DNA from: Salinigranum salinum
Lineage (GTDB): Archaea > Halobacteriota > Halobacteria > Halobacteriales > Haloferacaceae
Reading direction: 5' to 3'
Assembly (NCBI RefSeq): GCF_009176545.1
Contig: NZ_VTOJ01000002.1
Coordinates: forward strand, 62,001 to 126,000
DNA length: 64,000 bases
Each line of letters opens with the position of its first letter. Within the stretch, counting starts at the first letter, position 1. The position numbers and the translations under genes are program-made. Positions 37,101-45,403 of this stretch are shown here, piece by piece. The notes under the pieces were generated by a model. That model did no database searches and was not told the DNA's origin. It worked only from the letters and a program-made list of their open reading frames with translations.

Positions 37101-37280
37101 TTACGTCGAGAGATCGGTCATCGTCCGCTGCATCGACCAGTACGCAGCGGTCTGCCGCTCCGTCCCGTGTGATTCACCCGTGCGGCGCGTGGCGTGTGAA
37201 CCACGGACCGGGCGGTCGGCGTCTACGTCTGCGTCGGTGTCGAACGAGGACGGGTCGACGGATGCGTCGTCAGTGGACAT
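37101..37280 (-). CDS. 59-aa hydrophilic protein of unknown function
   Basis: It begins MSTDDASVDPSSFDTDADVD and continues with a basic His/Arg/Thr-rich half. No fold or motif recognised; probably disordered. The case for a real gene is the promoter: GGTTTATTGG on the minus strand (37303-37312) is centred 28 nt before the ATG at 37280, and the acidic N-terminus is typical of the host. It lies between ppk and the MAT gene. Confidence 0.45.
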   Translation of the reverse strand: MSTDDASVDPSSFDTDADVDADRPVRGSHATRRTGESHGTERQTAAYWSMQRTMTDLST

Positions 37281-37429
37281 TATCAACATTCACAGGCGAA
37301 CAGCCAATAAACCTTGTCTACAGACACATATAAGGTGTGTATATTGTATGCCATCCTCGAAGAGGTGGACGAAATATAACCTCTCGAACGGCGGATGGAT
37401 GACCGGAAACGGTGGTGGCGTCGTCGGGT

Positions 37430-38647
37430 TCAGAAGGTGCGGAGTTCGCCGTCGATGACGCGCTCCGTGATCGCGGTGACGTCGGAGAGTTCGCGGTCGA
37501 CGATCGCCGCGACGTCGCTCTCGATGTCGCCGAGTTGCACGCCCTCTTCGGTGACGAGTTCGACGTCGGCGACGTGGGGCTGGTCGATGGGGCGACCGAT
37601 CTGACTCAACAGGCGGACGCGGAGATCACGGATCCCGTCGACCTCTTCTACCACGCGGTGAGCGATCTCCGTCGAGAGGAGGTTGTAGATCTTCCCGATG
37701 TGGTTGACGGGGTTCTTCCCCGACGTCGCCTCCATCGACATGGGACGGTTGGGCGTGATGAGCCCGTTCGAGCGGTTCCCCCGTCCCACGGAGCCGTCGT
37801 CGCCCATCTCCGCCGACGTCCCCGTCGTCGTGAGGTAGATCGCCCCCTCGTCGTAGTCGTCGGCGGTGTTGACCTCGACGGTGACTGCCCGGTCCGTGTA
37901 CTCCTGTGCGAGCTCCGTGACGAACGTCCGGACGTCCGCGACCGCCTCCCGGTACGCACCCAGATCCGCGACGTAGCTGTCGACCATCGCCACGGCCACG
38001 GTGAGGTCGATCCGGTCGCCCTCGCGCTTCCCCATGATCTTCACGTCGGGGCCGATCTCGGGGTTCGAGGCGGCGTAGCGCCCGTTCAGCGCCTGCTCCG
38101 CCTCGAGCACGATGCGTTCGGTCTCGGTCAGTGGCGCGTGCCCCACCCCGAAGCTCGTGTCGTTGGCCATGGGGACCTGCCCGTCCTCGCCGAAGACGTC
38201 TCTGAGGTCGCCCGACCCCTCGCCGAGCCGGACGTCGACGACGACGTCGGTCCCGACCTCGAGTTCGGGAACCGTCTCGTTGAGGTAGTCGCGGGCCGCC
38301 TCGAGCGCGACCGAATCGACGGGGAGGGTGTGCTCGGTGCCGTCGTCGGCGACGTAGTGTTTGGTCGCCCGCCCGACGATGAGCACGTAGATCGGTTCGA
38401 GGATCTCGCCGCCGCCGAACGACGGGGCGGCCGACCCCGCCACCAGTTGCGTCTCGTCGGTGTTGTAGTGGAGGACGTGACCCACGCGGTCGAGGTAGAG
38501 GTTCGAGAGCGCGCGGGAGACGCTCTCGGCGATCCCGTCGCAGATAGAGTCCGGATGACCCAGCCCCTTCCGCTCGACGATCTCGACCTCCTGGTCTTCC
38601 ACGGCGCGTCGGCCGACCGATTCGACCTGGATGTTCCGTTCGGTCAT
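37430..38647 (-). CDS. mat: S-adenosylmethionine synthetase, archaeal type
   Basis: A 405-aa methionine adenosyltransferase of the archaeal MAT family (MetK2 type), unrelated in most sequence to bacterial MetK. Recognisable blocks are [79 protein letters not shown] and [20 protein letters not shown]. It provides SAM for the methyltransferases of the cell, including FlpA in this window. CCTATAAC (38673-38680; GTTATAGG on the minus strand) is the promoter, about 29 nt before the ATG. Confidence 0.96.
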   Translation of the reverse strand: MTERNIQVESVGRRAVEDQEVEIVERKGLGHPDSICDGIAESVSRALSNLYLDRVGHVLHYNTDETQLVAGSAAPSFGGGEILEPIYVLIVGRATKHYVADDGTEHTLPVDSVALEAARDYLNETVPELEVGTDVVVDVRLGEGSGDLRDVFGEDGQVPMANDTSFGVGHAPLTETERIVLEAEQALNGRYAASNPEIGPDVKIMGKREGDRIDLTVAVAMVDSYVADLGAYREAVADVRTFVTELAQEYTDRAVTVEVNTADDYDEGAIYLTTTGTSAEMGDDGSVGRGNRSNGLITPNRPMSMEATSGKNPVNHIGKIYNLLSTEIAHRVVEEVDGIRDLRVRLLSQIGRPIDQPHVADVELVTEEGVQLGDIESDVAAIVDRELSDVTAITERVIDGELRTF

Positions 38648-38720
38648 TGCGTGGGGGTAAACCCGGCCATCGCCTATAACTTGCGGAAAGTTTCTGCGAC
38701 CGATGTATTACCGCTAGATA

Positions 38721-39308
38721 TTATTCGTCCGCCGCGCGGCCGAGAAGCAGGCCTAGATACGATGTCCTGATCTGATCCGTGGGATCGAGTCCGAGGTCGC
38801 GGACGAGTTCGAAGGCACCCTCGCGCGCGCCGTCGATATCCGTGGACTCGGTTTCGACCTCGACGTACTCGCCGAGGTCGGTGACGGCGTCGAGGGTGAC
38901 CGTGTACTCGTCGAGACGGAAGCGTTCACGCCGCTTCTCGACTACCGCGGCCGGTTCGAAGCCCACTGCGCGCAGGATCGCGTCCATCGTCTCGTCGTCG
39001 TCGACGCCCGTCTCGTGTTCGCGTCGCGTCTTCGAGTCGGCGTCGACGAGCGGCCCCTTGTACGTGACGAGCGTCTCCGGACTGGCGTGTCCGTCCTCGA
39101 CCGCGCCGGTGTCGTCGTGCTCCGCCGCGTCGGTGTGGGCTACCCGACGGATGCGGAGTGCCTCGTCCGTCTCGGCGAACTCCCTGTGTGGGGCGTCGTA
39201 GTACGTGTCGTGCTGTGTCACCGTCTCGAGCGACTCGGCCCCGATCTCCGAGAGCCGTGCCCGGATCGCGTCGTGGTCGGCAGCCAGCTTCACTTCGACT
39301 TCGTACAT
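38721..39308 (-). CDS. CYTH-domain protein (CyaB-like class IV cyclase/thiamine-triphosphatase fold)
   Basis: A 195-aa CYTH protein. The start MYEVEVKLAA carries the ExExK signature. RIRRVAHTDAAEHDD, LVTYKGP and a Tyr/Arg/Glu-rich set of strands (VVEKRRERFRLDEYTVTLDA; GEYVEVETES) complete the triphosphate tunnel. Archaeal CyaB homologues may be triphosphatases rather than adenylate cyclases; activity is not determined. GCTTTTGCG (minus strand, about 39330-39338) supports the ATG at 39308 over the in-frame ATG at 39392. Polyphosphate or nucleoside triphosphate is the likely ligand. Confidence 0.87.
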   Translation of the reverse strand: MYEVEVKLAADHDAIRARLSEIGAESLETVTQHDTYYDAPHREFAETDEALRIRRVAHTDAAEHDDTGAVEDGHASPETLVTYKGPLVDADSKTRREHETGVDDDETMDAILRAVGFEPAAVVEKRRERFRLDEYTVTLDAVTDLGEYVEVETESTDIDGAREGAFELVRDLGLDPTDQIRTSYLGLLLGRAADE

Positions 39309-39510
39309 GTCCCGGTCGACGGCGACCCGACGCAAAAGCGTGGTCGTCGATCGCGACCCCATCGCCTGGCAGTCGTCGTCGGGCACCACCACAGGGGCCT
39401 CCGACCGACTCGCGCGCCGAGCCGACCGGTCGGTACGGTGAACCGGACCGCTCGGTTCGTGGGAGGGCCGAAACGTGATTCTTAAGAGTCGGACGACTCA
39501 CCGTTGGGGT

Positions 39511-40626
39511 ATGACCGATGACCAGCAGGCGGAGTCCGTGGACGAGGCGGTCGCCGCCGACGACGAGGACGTGGAGGACGTAGAGGACGTCGAGGCTGCG
39601 GGCGAGGACGAAGCCGAGACCGAAGACGAGGAGGAGAGCGGGATCCAGCGCGGCGACTTCGTCCGGCTCGCGTACACGATGCGGACGATCCCCGACGACG
39701 ACGACGAAGACGACGAGGGCATGGTCGTCGACACCACCGACGAAGCCGTGGCCGAGGAGGCCGACATCGACACCGACGACTACGAGTTCGAGCCCCGCAT
39801 CGTCATCGTCGGCGAGGGTCACGTGTTCGAGGCCGTCGACGACGCGCTCGTCGGGAGCGAGGCCGGCGACACCGGAACGGTCACCATCCCGGCTGCCGAG
39901 GCCTTCGGCGAGGTCGACGAGGACGAGATTCGCACGGTGAGCGCCTCGAAGATCGACGAGGACGACCGCTACCCCGGCGCACAGGTCCAGATCGACGGCG
40001 AGCAGGGTCGCATCGAGACGATCATCGGCGGTCGCGCGCGTGTCAACTTCAACCACCCGCTCGCCGGTGAAGACCTCGAGTACGAGTACGAGGTGCTCGA
40101 AGTCGTCGACGACCGCACGGAGAAGGCGAAGGGCCTCCTGGGACTGTACCTCCAGCAGACGCCCGAGCTGTGGATCCAGACCGACGAGATCGAAGAGGAG
40201 GTCCAGGTCGAGGTCGAATCCGACGACGAAGCCGACGAGGACGACGAAGCCGACGAGGACGACGAAGCCGACGAGGACGACGCGGCCGAGCCCGAGTACG
40301 AGACCGAACTCCAGACGGTCGAGAAGGAGACGCTGTACATCGAGGCGACGCCGCAGATGACGATGAACCAGCAGTGGCTCTTCTCGAAGCAGCAGATCGC
40401 CCAGGACGTGATGAACCGCCTCGACCTCGACCGGGTCATCGTCCAGGAGACCATCGAGGGTATGGGCGGCATGATGGGCGGCATGGGTGGCATGATGGGC
40501 GGCATGGGCGGCGGTGCCGCCCCCGAAGACATCGAAGAGGCGATGGACGACGTCGATCTCGACGACGTCGACGTCGACGCCGACGAACTCGTCGAGGAGC
40601 TCGAAGGCGACGTCGACGAGGAGTGA
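39511..40626 (+). CDS. slyD: FKBP-type peptidyl-prolyl isomerase (SlyD-like) with Met-Gly repeat
   Basis: A 371-aa protein. Residues 1-45 are acidic. The FKBP/IF domains follow (about 45-215): GDFVRLAYTMRTI, then EFEPRIVIVGEGHVFEAVDD, TIPAAEAFGEVDEDEI, NFNHPLAGEDLEYEYEVLEV. After a linker comes a tandem acidic repeat (DEADEDDEADEDDEADEDD), a further domain, a Met/Gly run (GMGGMMGGMGGMMGGMGGG, about 311-330) and an acidic tail. Archaeal FKBP-26-type proteins are longer than SlyD; the Met/Gly run is unusual and could bind soft metals or unfolded proteins. GATTCTTAAGAG (39476-39487) is the leaderless promoter. Confidence 0.88.
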   Translation: MTDDQQAESVDEAVAADDEDVEDVEDVEAAGEDEAETEDEEESGIQRGDFVRLAYTMRTIPDDDDEDDEGMVVDTTDEAVAEEADIDTDDYEFEPRIVIVGEGHVFEAVDDALVGSEAGDTGTVTIPAAEAFGEVDEDEIRTVSASKIDEDDRYPGAQVQIDGEQGRIETIIGGRARVNFNHPLAGEDLEYEYEVLEVVDDRTEKAKGLLGLYLQQTPELWIQTDEIEEEVQVEVESDDEADEDDEADEDDEADEDDAAEPEYETELQTVEKETLYIEATPQMTMNQQWLFSKQQIAQDVMNRLDLDRVIVQETIEGMGGMMGGMGGMMGGMGGGAAPEDIEEAMDDVDLDDVDVDADELVEELEGDVDEE

Positions 40627-40722
40627 GGCCGCCGCGGTCGGCGTTGTCCCCGACTCCGCGGACGGTGTCCCGGTCGGGACGACACCGTATCCGTTAAACC
40701 GCCGGCACACACCAGCGATCGT

Positions 40723-40980
40723 ATGGACCTTCCCGAGAGCGTCCGTGACGACCTGCTCGTGGCCGTCGTGGCGGCGGCCTGTACGGTCGCGCTCACTCTC
40801 GCGCTCCGTTTCGGCGCGGGCCTGAACCCGCCGCTCCTCCCCCGACTATCCCCACTGGTGCCGTACTTCGGCTACCTGTTCTCGAAACGAAGCGGCCCGC
40901 TATCGACGCTCTCGGCGCTCGACTGGATCGGGGCGACGGTCGTCGTGACGCTGCTCACGTTCGTCTACTTCGTCGGCTGA
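40723..40980 (+). CDS. 85-aa membrane protein
   Basis: Two hydrophobic segments: about 11-34 (LLVAVVAAACTVALTLALRF) and 65-84 (IGATVVVTLLTFVYFVG at the end), with a Pro-rich loop (NPPLLPRLSPLVPYF). No family recognised. CGTTAAACC (40691-40699) is 28 nt before the ATG, a good leaderless promoter, so the gene is probably real. It follows the FKBP gene by about 96 nt. Confidence 0.65.
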   Translation: MDLPESVRDDLLVAVVAAACTVALTLALRFGAGLNPPLLPRLSPLVPYFGYLFSKRSGPLSTLSALDWIGATVVVTLLTFVYFVG

Positions 40981-41047
40981 CTCGGCGGACGACGACCTCT
41001 CGCCGGTTCGTCGAGTTATCAGCTCGTCGAATAGTCGGCTCGTCGAT

Positions 41048-41674
41048 TCAGGCGATGTCGCGGCTGGTGTCGACGTCGACCTCCTCGGCGAGTCGGAGCT
41101 TGACCGTCTCCTCGAGTGCCCGGCCGCCGCGGAACTTCGGCACGGCGAGTCGGTTCTCGATCTCGGAGCCGTTCACCGTCGTGTCGAGGTCGAACACGAT
41201 GTCGGCCATGTGCTTCGTGACGCCACGGTTCCTCGGCGTGTTAGCCGTCTTCAGGCCGTGGAGGACCGTGAGCCCGCCCGTGTTGATCATGTGTGTCTGG
41301 AGCTCGTTGAGGAAGTTCCGGTACCGTGTGGGATCGACCCGTTCGAGCACGTCGACCACGTCGATGATGAGGTTCGAGTCCTCGGGCAGTCCCCGCACGA
41401 GGCGGTGTGCCTGGTCCACCGGGCCGTCGCCGTCGACGGCTCGGACGGTGGGGTTGCCGCAGCGGAACGAGCCCCGATCGAGCGCGTCTCGCACCGCCTG
41501 ATCGGACCGGGCCGTCGTCAGATACAGCGTCCCCCGCGCGGCCGTGAGTTCGTAGAGCATGAGTTCGGACTGGCTCGCAGGGTCCGCCCCCAGAAAGACG
41601 ATGCTTCCGGCCGGGATGCCGCCGTCGAGCCGTCGGTCGAGGACGGTGATGCCAGTCGGAAGCCGGTTCTCCAT
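41048..41674 (-). CDS. RAD55/KaiC-like RecA-fold protein with degenerate P-loop
   Basis: A 208-aa protein starting NRLPTGITVLDRRLDGGIPA, the usual opening of KaiC/RadA-like ATPases (GxxxLDxxLGGGIP). Where a GPxGxGKS/T P-loop should follow, it reads FLGADPASQSELMLYELT. The Walker B-like NLIIDVVDVLERVDPTRYRN remains. It probably binds partners rather than hydrolysing ATP. GGATATGTG on the minus strand (about 41697-41705) fits the ATG at 41674. It lies downstream of a MinD-like gene on the same strand, with 58 nt between. Confidence 0.78.
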   Translation of the reverse strand: MENRLPTGITVLDRRLDGGIPAGSIVFLGADPASQSELMLYELTAARGTLYLTTARSDQAVRDALDRGSFRCGNPTVRAVDGDGPVDQAHRLVRGLPEDSNLIIDVVDVLERVDPTRYRNFLNELQTHMINTGGLTVLHGLKTANTPRNRGVTKHMADIVFDLDTTVNGSEIENRLAVPKFRGGRALEETVKLRLAEEVDVDTSRDIA

Positions 41675-41732
41675 ACCGTCCGGTTACCCACGGCGACACA
41701 TATCCGTTCCCGTCTGATTATCACTGTTGATA

Positions 41733-42368
41733 CTATTCTGTCGTCGAGAACTCCCCGTCGGAGGGTGCCTCGAGAGGTCCCATGCGTGCCGCGACGTCGG
41801 CGTACGCGCGGCGAACTCGCTCGTCGGAGAGAACCGGATCGGCGACGTTCGGGACGACGCCGAGGACCGGACAGTCGAGCAGCGACTCGACACCGTCGGG
41901 TGCCACGGTCGTCCGCGCCAGGACGACGCCGCGGATCCGACAGCCGAGTGCACGAGCCATCGCGGCCGTCTTGGCCGCGTCACGGAGCGACGGCGCACAG
42001 GCCGTCGAGACGAGCACGGCCTCGGACGCGGCCGACAGCGGTGCGGCCGCGTCCGGTCCCGCACCACCCGGGCAGTCGACGAGGAGCCGGGCGTCCGTCT
42101 CCTGTTCGATTCGCGAGAGGATCGTCGTCACCGCGGCGTCGCTCGTCGACGGCGGCGGCGCGGGGAGGACGGAGACGCCCGCGTCGACGCGCTGGGGGGC
42201 GACGCCGGCGGCGGCCGTCGGTTCGCGTGCCACGCCTGCCATCGCGTGGAGATTCGGCATATCCCGGTCGACGTCGACGACGACGGTCTCGTCCGCGAGG
42301 GCAGCCCCAAGCGCCAGCGCCGTGGTCGTCTTGCCACACCCACCTTTCCCGCCTGCGACTGCGAGCAT
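41733..42368 (-). CDS. MinD/ParA-family ATPase
   Basis: A 211-aa deviant-Walker ATPase. Residues 1-20 carry LAVAGGKGGCGKTTTALALG (signature KGGxGKTT), then VVVDVDRDMPNLHAMAGV (switch/Walker A'), LLVDCPGGAGPDAAAPLSAA and VSTACAPSLRDAAKTAAMAR. The C-terminus lacks an obvious amphipathic membrane-targeting helix. Such proteins position cell structures or regulate partners; the target is unknown. It is the middle gene of a minus-strand trio (YlbF-like, MinD-like, RecA-fold). Confidence 0.85.
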   Translation of the reverse strand: MLAVAGGKGGCGKTTTALALGAALADETVVVDVDRDMPNLHAMAGVAREPTAAAGVAPQRVDAGVSVLPAPPPSTSDAAVTTILSRIEQETDARLLVDCPGGAGPDAAAPLSAASEAVLVSTACAPSLRDAAKTAAMARALGCRIRGVVLARTTVAPDGVESLLDCPVLGVVPNVADPVLSDERVRRAYADVAARMGPLEAPSDGEFSTTE

Positions 42369-42418
42369 AGCGCTCACTGGCCGCGGGATCGTACTTGAAT
42401 CTCCGGATGGAGCGAAAC

Positions 42419-42793
42419 TCAGTCCTGACAACAGCCGCCGGCCTCGCCGCCGAAGTCGACCGCCAGCGGCTCGGAGATCGCCTCGTTGATCGCCTCGAGT
42501 CGGTCCTGGAGCGCCGACTGCGCCTCGAGGTACTCCGCCATGACCGGCAGGTCGTGCAGTTCCTGCTGTTTGGCCTGGAGCTTCCGCATCCCTTCCTCTG
42601 TGGCGTTCCCCGTCTGTCGCGCGAACATGAACTCCTCGCGGAGCTGGTTGAACTCGCGGATGTGTTCCTGGGCGTCGTCGTCGGCTTCGACGGCTGCCTT
42701 GGCCGCCTCGAACCGTTCGTACGTCTCCGTCTCGGCGATCGCTTCCCCGAGTTCGTGTCCCAGCTGCTCGAGGGTCGCTGTCTCGACGCTCAT
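42419..42793 (-). CDS. YlbF/YmcA-family protein
   Basis: A 124-aa helical protein of the YlbF/YmcA (DUF964) family: LGHELGEAIAETETYERFEA, KAAVEADDDAQEHIREFNQL, RKLQAKQQELHDLPVMAEYL. It ends GGEAGGCCQD with a vicinal cysteine pair. In Bacillus, YlbF and YmcA form an Fe-S-containing complex affecting RNA processing; whether that role extends to archaea is unknown. The ATG at 42793 follows AAATTCAAC on the minus strand (about 42815-42824). It is upstream of the MinD-like gene. Confidence 0.82.
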   Translation of the reverse strand: MSVETATLEQLGHELGEAIAETETYERFEAAKAAVEADDDAQEHIREFNQLREEFMFARQTGNATEEGMRKLQAKQQELHDLPVMAEYLEAQSALQDRLEAINEAISEPLAVDFGGEAGGCCQD

Positions 42794-42863
42794 ACCCCGG
42801 TTTGGGGGAGCGCGTAGTTGAATTTGCCGGCTCCCGGCGGACTCCGTCGAAACGTTCGAGTGT

Positions 42864-44273
42864 GTGAGGAGCATTACCACGATAGTGGCCGACCCCCGAT
42901 CGTCCAGCCCGCCGACCGACCGCATCGTGGAGCTGATCGGACGGCTCCACCGGGAGCGGTTCGTCGACTTCTGCGTCTCGCTCTGGGCCGCACGGGGGTA
43001 CGAGACGCGCGTCGAGGACGACCGGATCGTCGCCACACGGGCGAACGAACGGGTCGTGCTGCTGCCGTGGACAGCGCCCGGGCCGCTGAGTCGTGCCCTC
43101 GGGACGCTCCGCGCCCCCGCGACCGGACGGGGCCGCGAGACGACCGACGGCGGCGTCGACGTCGTGGTGACGGCCGTCGACGCCGCCCCGGCGCGACGAC
43201 TCGCCGCCCGTCACGACGCGCGTGTCGTCGGCCCGGCGGGGCTCGCGGACCGCCTGCTGTACGGCGTGTCGCGCGCGGACGCCGCCGAACTCGTCGCGAC
43301 ACACCTCGACGAGGAGCTCTCGGCGGTGCTCGCCACCACGTCGTCTCCTCCCCCGACGAGCACTGGCATCGACGCGACCGCGGTCGTGGCCGTCGCCGGC
43401 GTCGTCTGTCTCGTTGTCGCCGGGCTCGTCGGCGGCGTGTGGACCACCGACGGGCCCGATGCCACGGTCGACGGCCCCACTGGATCGTCCCCGACCACCT
43501 TCACGACGGACATCCCACCGACAGAGACGGACGTCCGATCTGCGCGTTCGGCGACCGGCGACGCCGCTGGAAACGGGTCCACGATCGAACAGTACCCGCC
43601 GGGGGTCGCGGAGGGGTTCCTCGACGTCTGGGTGCTCTCGGATGCACACGCGAGGGCGATCGATGGCCGTTCGTACCGGCTGATCGTCCGGCACTCCGGG
43701 AGTGGGGCGTTCGACGGAGATCGGCGCTGGAACGGCGCGTGGCAGCACGCGGTCGTCGGCGACGACGGCACCTGGCTCTACTCCGTGGTCGGGTACGCCG
43801 CCCGCGGGAACGACTCGGAACTCGTCCAGTACACGGTCTACGCCGACGGATCGGCCGTCTACCGACGTGCCGACAGCCGGGATGGTCCGACCTACGAACG
43901 CTCCCCCGTGCCCGTCACAGACGACGGCTTCGGGCCGCACACCGAACGAACCCAGGAGTACCTGCGACGATACCTCGAGACGCCGGAGGTGCGTATCGAC
44001 CGTCCGTCGTGGAACCCGGACGTCTACCGTCTCGTCGCGACGGGACAGCCGTCGAGCGCCGATCGCGAGGTCTCGAACTACACCGCGGCCGCGCTGGTCA
44101 CGGAGGCGGGTTTCGTCTCGGAGCTGAACGTCGAGTACACCCTGGTCGGGGCGGACGACGAGCGGACGGTCCGGTTCCGCTTCGAGTACGCCGCCGTCGA
44201 CGAGACCACGGTACGGCCTCCCGGCTGGTACGACGAGGCTGCGGCGGCGACGAGGAACGCTAGCCGGGCGTGA
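42864..44273 (+). CDS. Membrane protein with N-terminal Mrr-like nuclease-fold domain
   Basis: About 469 aa. Residues ~18-150 resemble an Mrr restriction-endonuclease-type domain: RIVELIGRLHRERFVDFCVS, then LWAARGYETRVEDDR, and a C-terminal part VVVTAVDAAPARRLAARHDA and RVVGPAGLADRLL. The usual catalytic D...QxK is not evident (the strand reads RVVLLPWTAP), so it is probably inactive. One membrane helix follows (about 172-195, VVAVAGVVCLVVAGLVGGVW). The exterior domain is Ser/Thr-rich and then beta-rich with aromatic residues, ending near GWYDEA. Start uncertain: GTG at 42864, or GTG at 42885 in the same frame. Divergent from ylbF. Confidence 0.65.
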   Translation: MRSITTIVADPRSSSPPTDRIVELIGRLHRERFVDFCVSLWAARGYETRVEDDRIVATRANERVVLLPWTAPGPLSRALGTLRAPATGRGRETTDGGVDVVVTAVDAAPARRLAARHDARVVGPAGLADRLLYGVSRADAAELVATHLDEELSAVLATTSSPPPTSTGIDATAVVAVAGVVCLVVAGLVGGVWTTDGPDATVDGPTGSSPTTFTTDIPPTETDVRSARSATGDAAGNGSTIEQYPPGVAEGFLDVWVLSDAHARAIDGRSYRLIVRHSGSGAFDGDRRWNGAWQHAVVGDDGTWLYSVVGYAARGNDSELVQYTVYADGSAVYRRADSRDGPTYERSPVPVTDDGFGPHTERTQEYLRRYLETPEVRIDRPSWNPDVYRLVATGQPSSADREVSNYTAAALVTEAGFVSELNVEYTLVGADDERTVRFRFEYAAVDETTVRPPGWYDEAAAATRNASRA

Positions 44274-44333
44274 CCCGGCATCGTGGGTCGACCCGTGTGA
44301 CCGCTCGGCCACGGACTGACAGCCGTGCGTCGC

Positions 44334-44981
44334 TCACCGCTCGTCGACGAACGCGACGACGTCGGCGAGTTCCGCCCGGGAGATGCCGTGCCCGGCGTCG
44401 TACGTCTCGTACGTGACGGCCGCACCCATCTCCCGGAGACGGTCGGCGGCGGTCGCGACGCGCGCAGCCGGGATGATCTCGTCGGCGCGTCCGGCCCCGA
44501 GGAAGACGGGCGTCCCGTCGAGGTCGACCGTCCGCTCGGCGTGGGAGGCGGCGAGGTAGCCGTGCAGTCCGACGACCCAGTCGGAGTCGTCGGGGGATTC
44601 GACGAGCAGTGCCGTACTCACGATCGACCCCTGCGAGAACCCGAGGAGGCCGACGTCGGTCGCACCGAGCGCCTCGCGCGCGGCGTCGACCGCCTCGCTC
44701 GCGAGATCGAGGCTCCGGCGGAACTCGTCGGCGTGGGGCTGACTCCGGTGGAGGTCGCCGTCCGGCATGTCGAGTTCGTACCAGGTGTAGCCGCCCATGA
44801 GCCGGTCGGGTGCACGGAGGCTCACGACGTGCGCCGGCGGCAGACGATCGGCGACGGGGAGCAGGTCGGTCTCGTCGGCGCCGCGACCGTGGAGGACGAC
44901 GACGAGGCGGTCGCTTTCGGTCTCGGGCGAGCGATAGACGTACTCGAGCGGGAGATCGGCGTCGAGCGACTGGTCGGGCAT
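44334..44981 (-). CDS. Phospholipase/carboxylesterase-type alpha/beta hydrolase
   Basis: A 215-aa serine esterase. VVLHGRGADETDLLPVADRL is the oxyanion region, GLLGFSQGSIVSTALL contains the nucleophile in GFSQG, and VFLGAGRADEIIPAARVATA and YDAGHGISRAELADVVAFV supply Asp and His. Length and motifs match the acyl-protein thioesterase/YpfH-like family. Substrate unknown. The ATG at 44981 was preferred over 45068 because homology starts there and the longer form would overlap the next gene's end. Confidence 0.88.
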   Translation of the reverse strand: MPDQSLDADLPLEYVYRSPETESDRLVVVLHGRGADETDLLPVADRLPPAHVVSLRAPDRLMGGYTWYELDMPDGDLHRSQPHADEFRRSLDLASEAVDAAREALGATDVGLLGFSQGSIVSTALLVESPDDSDWVVGLHGYLAASHAERTVDLDGTPVFLGAGRADEIIPAARVATAADRLREMGAAVTYETYDAGHGISRAELADVVAFVDER

Positions 44982-45064
44982 CGTCAGTTCGTAGGGGCGC
45001 GAGCCGCATGAAGACCCGAGTGACACCCGTGTCACCACGTCGGCGCGATCGGGGGACGGTGGCC

Positions 45065-45259
45065 TCACTCGGTGTCGCGCGTCCCGATCCCGAGCGGCTT
45101 GCGACAGTTCTTGCAGAGATAGAGGTTCTGAGTGGCGTCGCCGTAGCCGATTCCACCACGGGGCTTCGATCGGATCTCCTGGACTTCTTCGACGTCCATC
45201 TGGTCCGTGGATCCGATCTCCTCACCGCACTCGGGACACGTAATGTGGTCTGTCGCCAT
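45065..45259 (-). CDS. Small zinc-ribbon protein
   Basis: A 64-aa protein with two knuckles, CPECGEEIG (residues ~8-16) and YLCKNCRKPLGIG (about 48-59). The intervening loop is charged. It probably binds one zinc ion and nucleic acid or protein; function unknown. CTATTATATACAG on the minus strand (45280-45292) is a strong TATA 27 nt before the ATG at 45259, so the longer in-frame start at 45307 is unlikely. Confidence 0.8.
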   Translation of the reverse strand: MATDHITCPECGEEIGSTDQMDVEEVQEIRSKPRGGIGYGDATQNLYLCKNCRKPLGIGTRDTE

Positions 45260-45403
45260 GATGGTATTATCGTCGTGTCTGTATATAATAGCAACACCCC
45301 CGTGCACCGCCGGTGCACGAGAGCGAAACCGGCGTGGGCGAAGGGTTCACACGGGCCGTCACGAAACGCCGAGGTTAAACGAGTCGCCCCGCAAGAGGGG
45401 GCA

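Noticed and set aside
37348..37458. Short plus-strand frame after CATATAAGG
   Set aside because: The box is only ~18 nt from the ATG, and the frame runs into the 3' end of the MAT gene on the other strand.
40225..40280. Short tandem repeat considered as a possible CRISPR or phase-variation tract
   Set aside because: It encodes DEADEDD units inside an open gene, with no spacers and no repeat-spacer structure. No CRISPR array was seen anywhere in the window.
41733..44312. Extended minus-strand frame of about 860 codons
   Set aside because: Only its last 211 codons are the MinD-like gene; the rest is antisense to the Mrr-like membrane protein and in part to ylbF.
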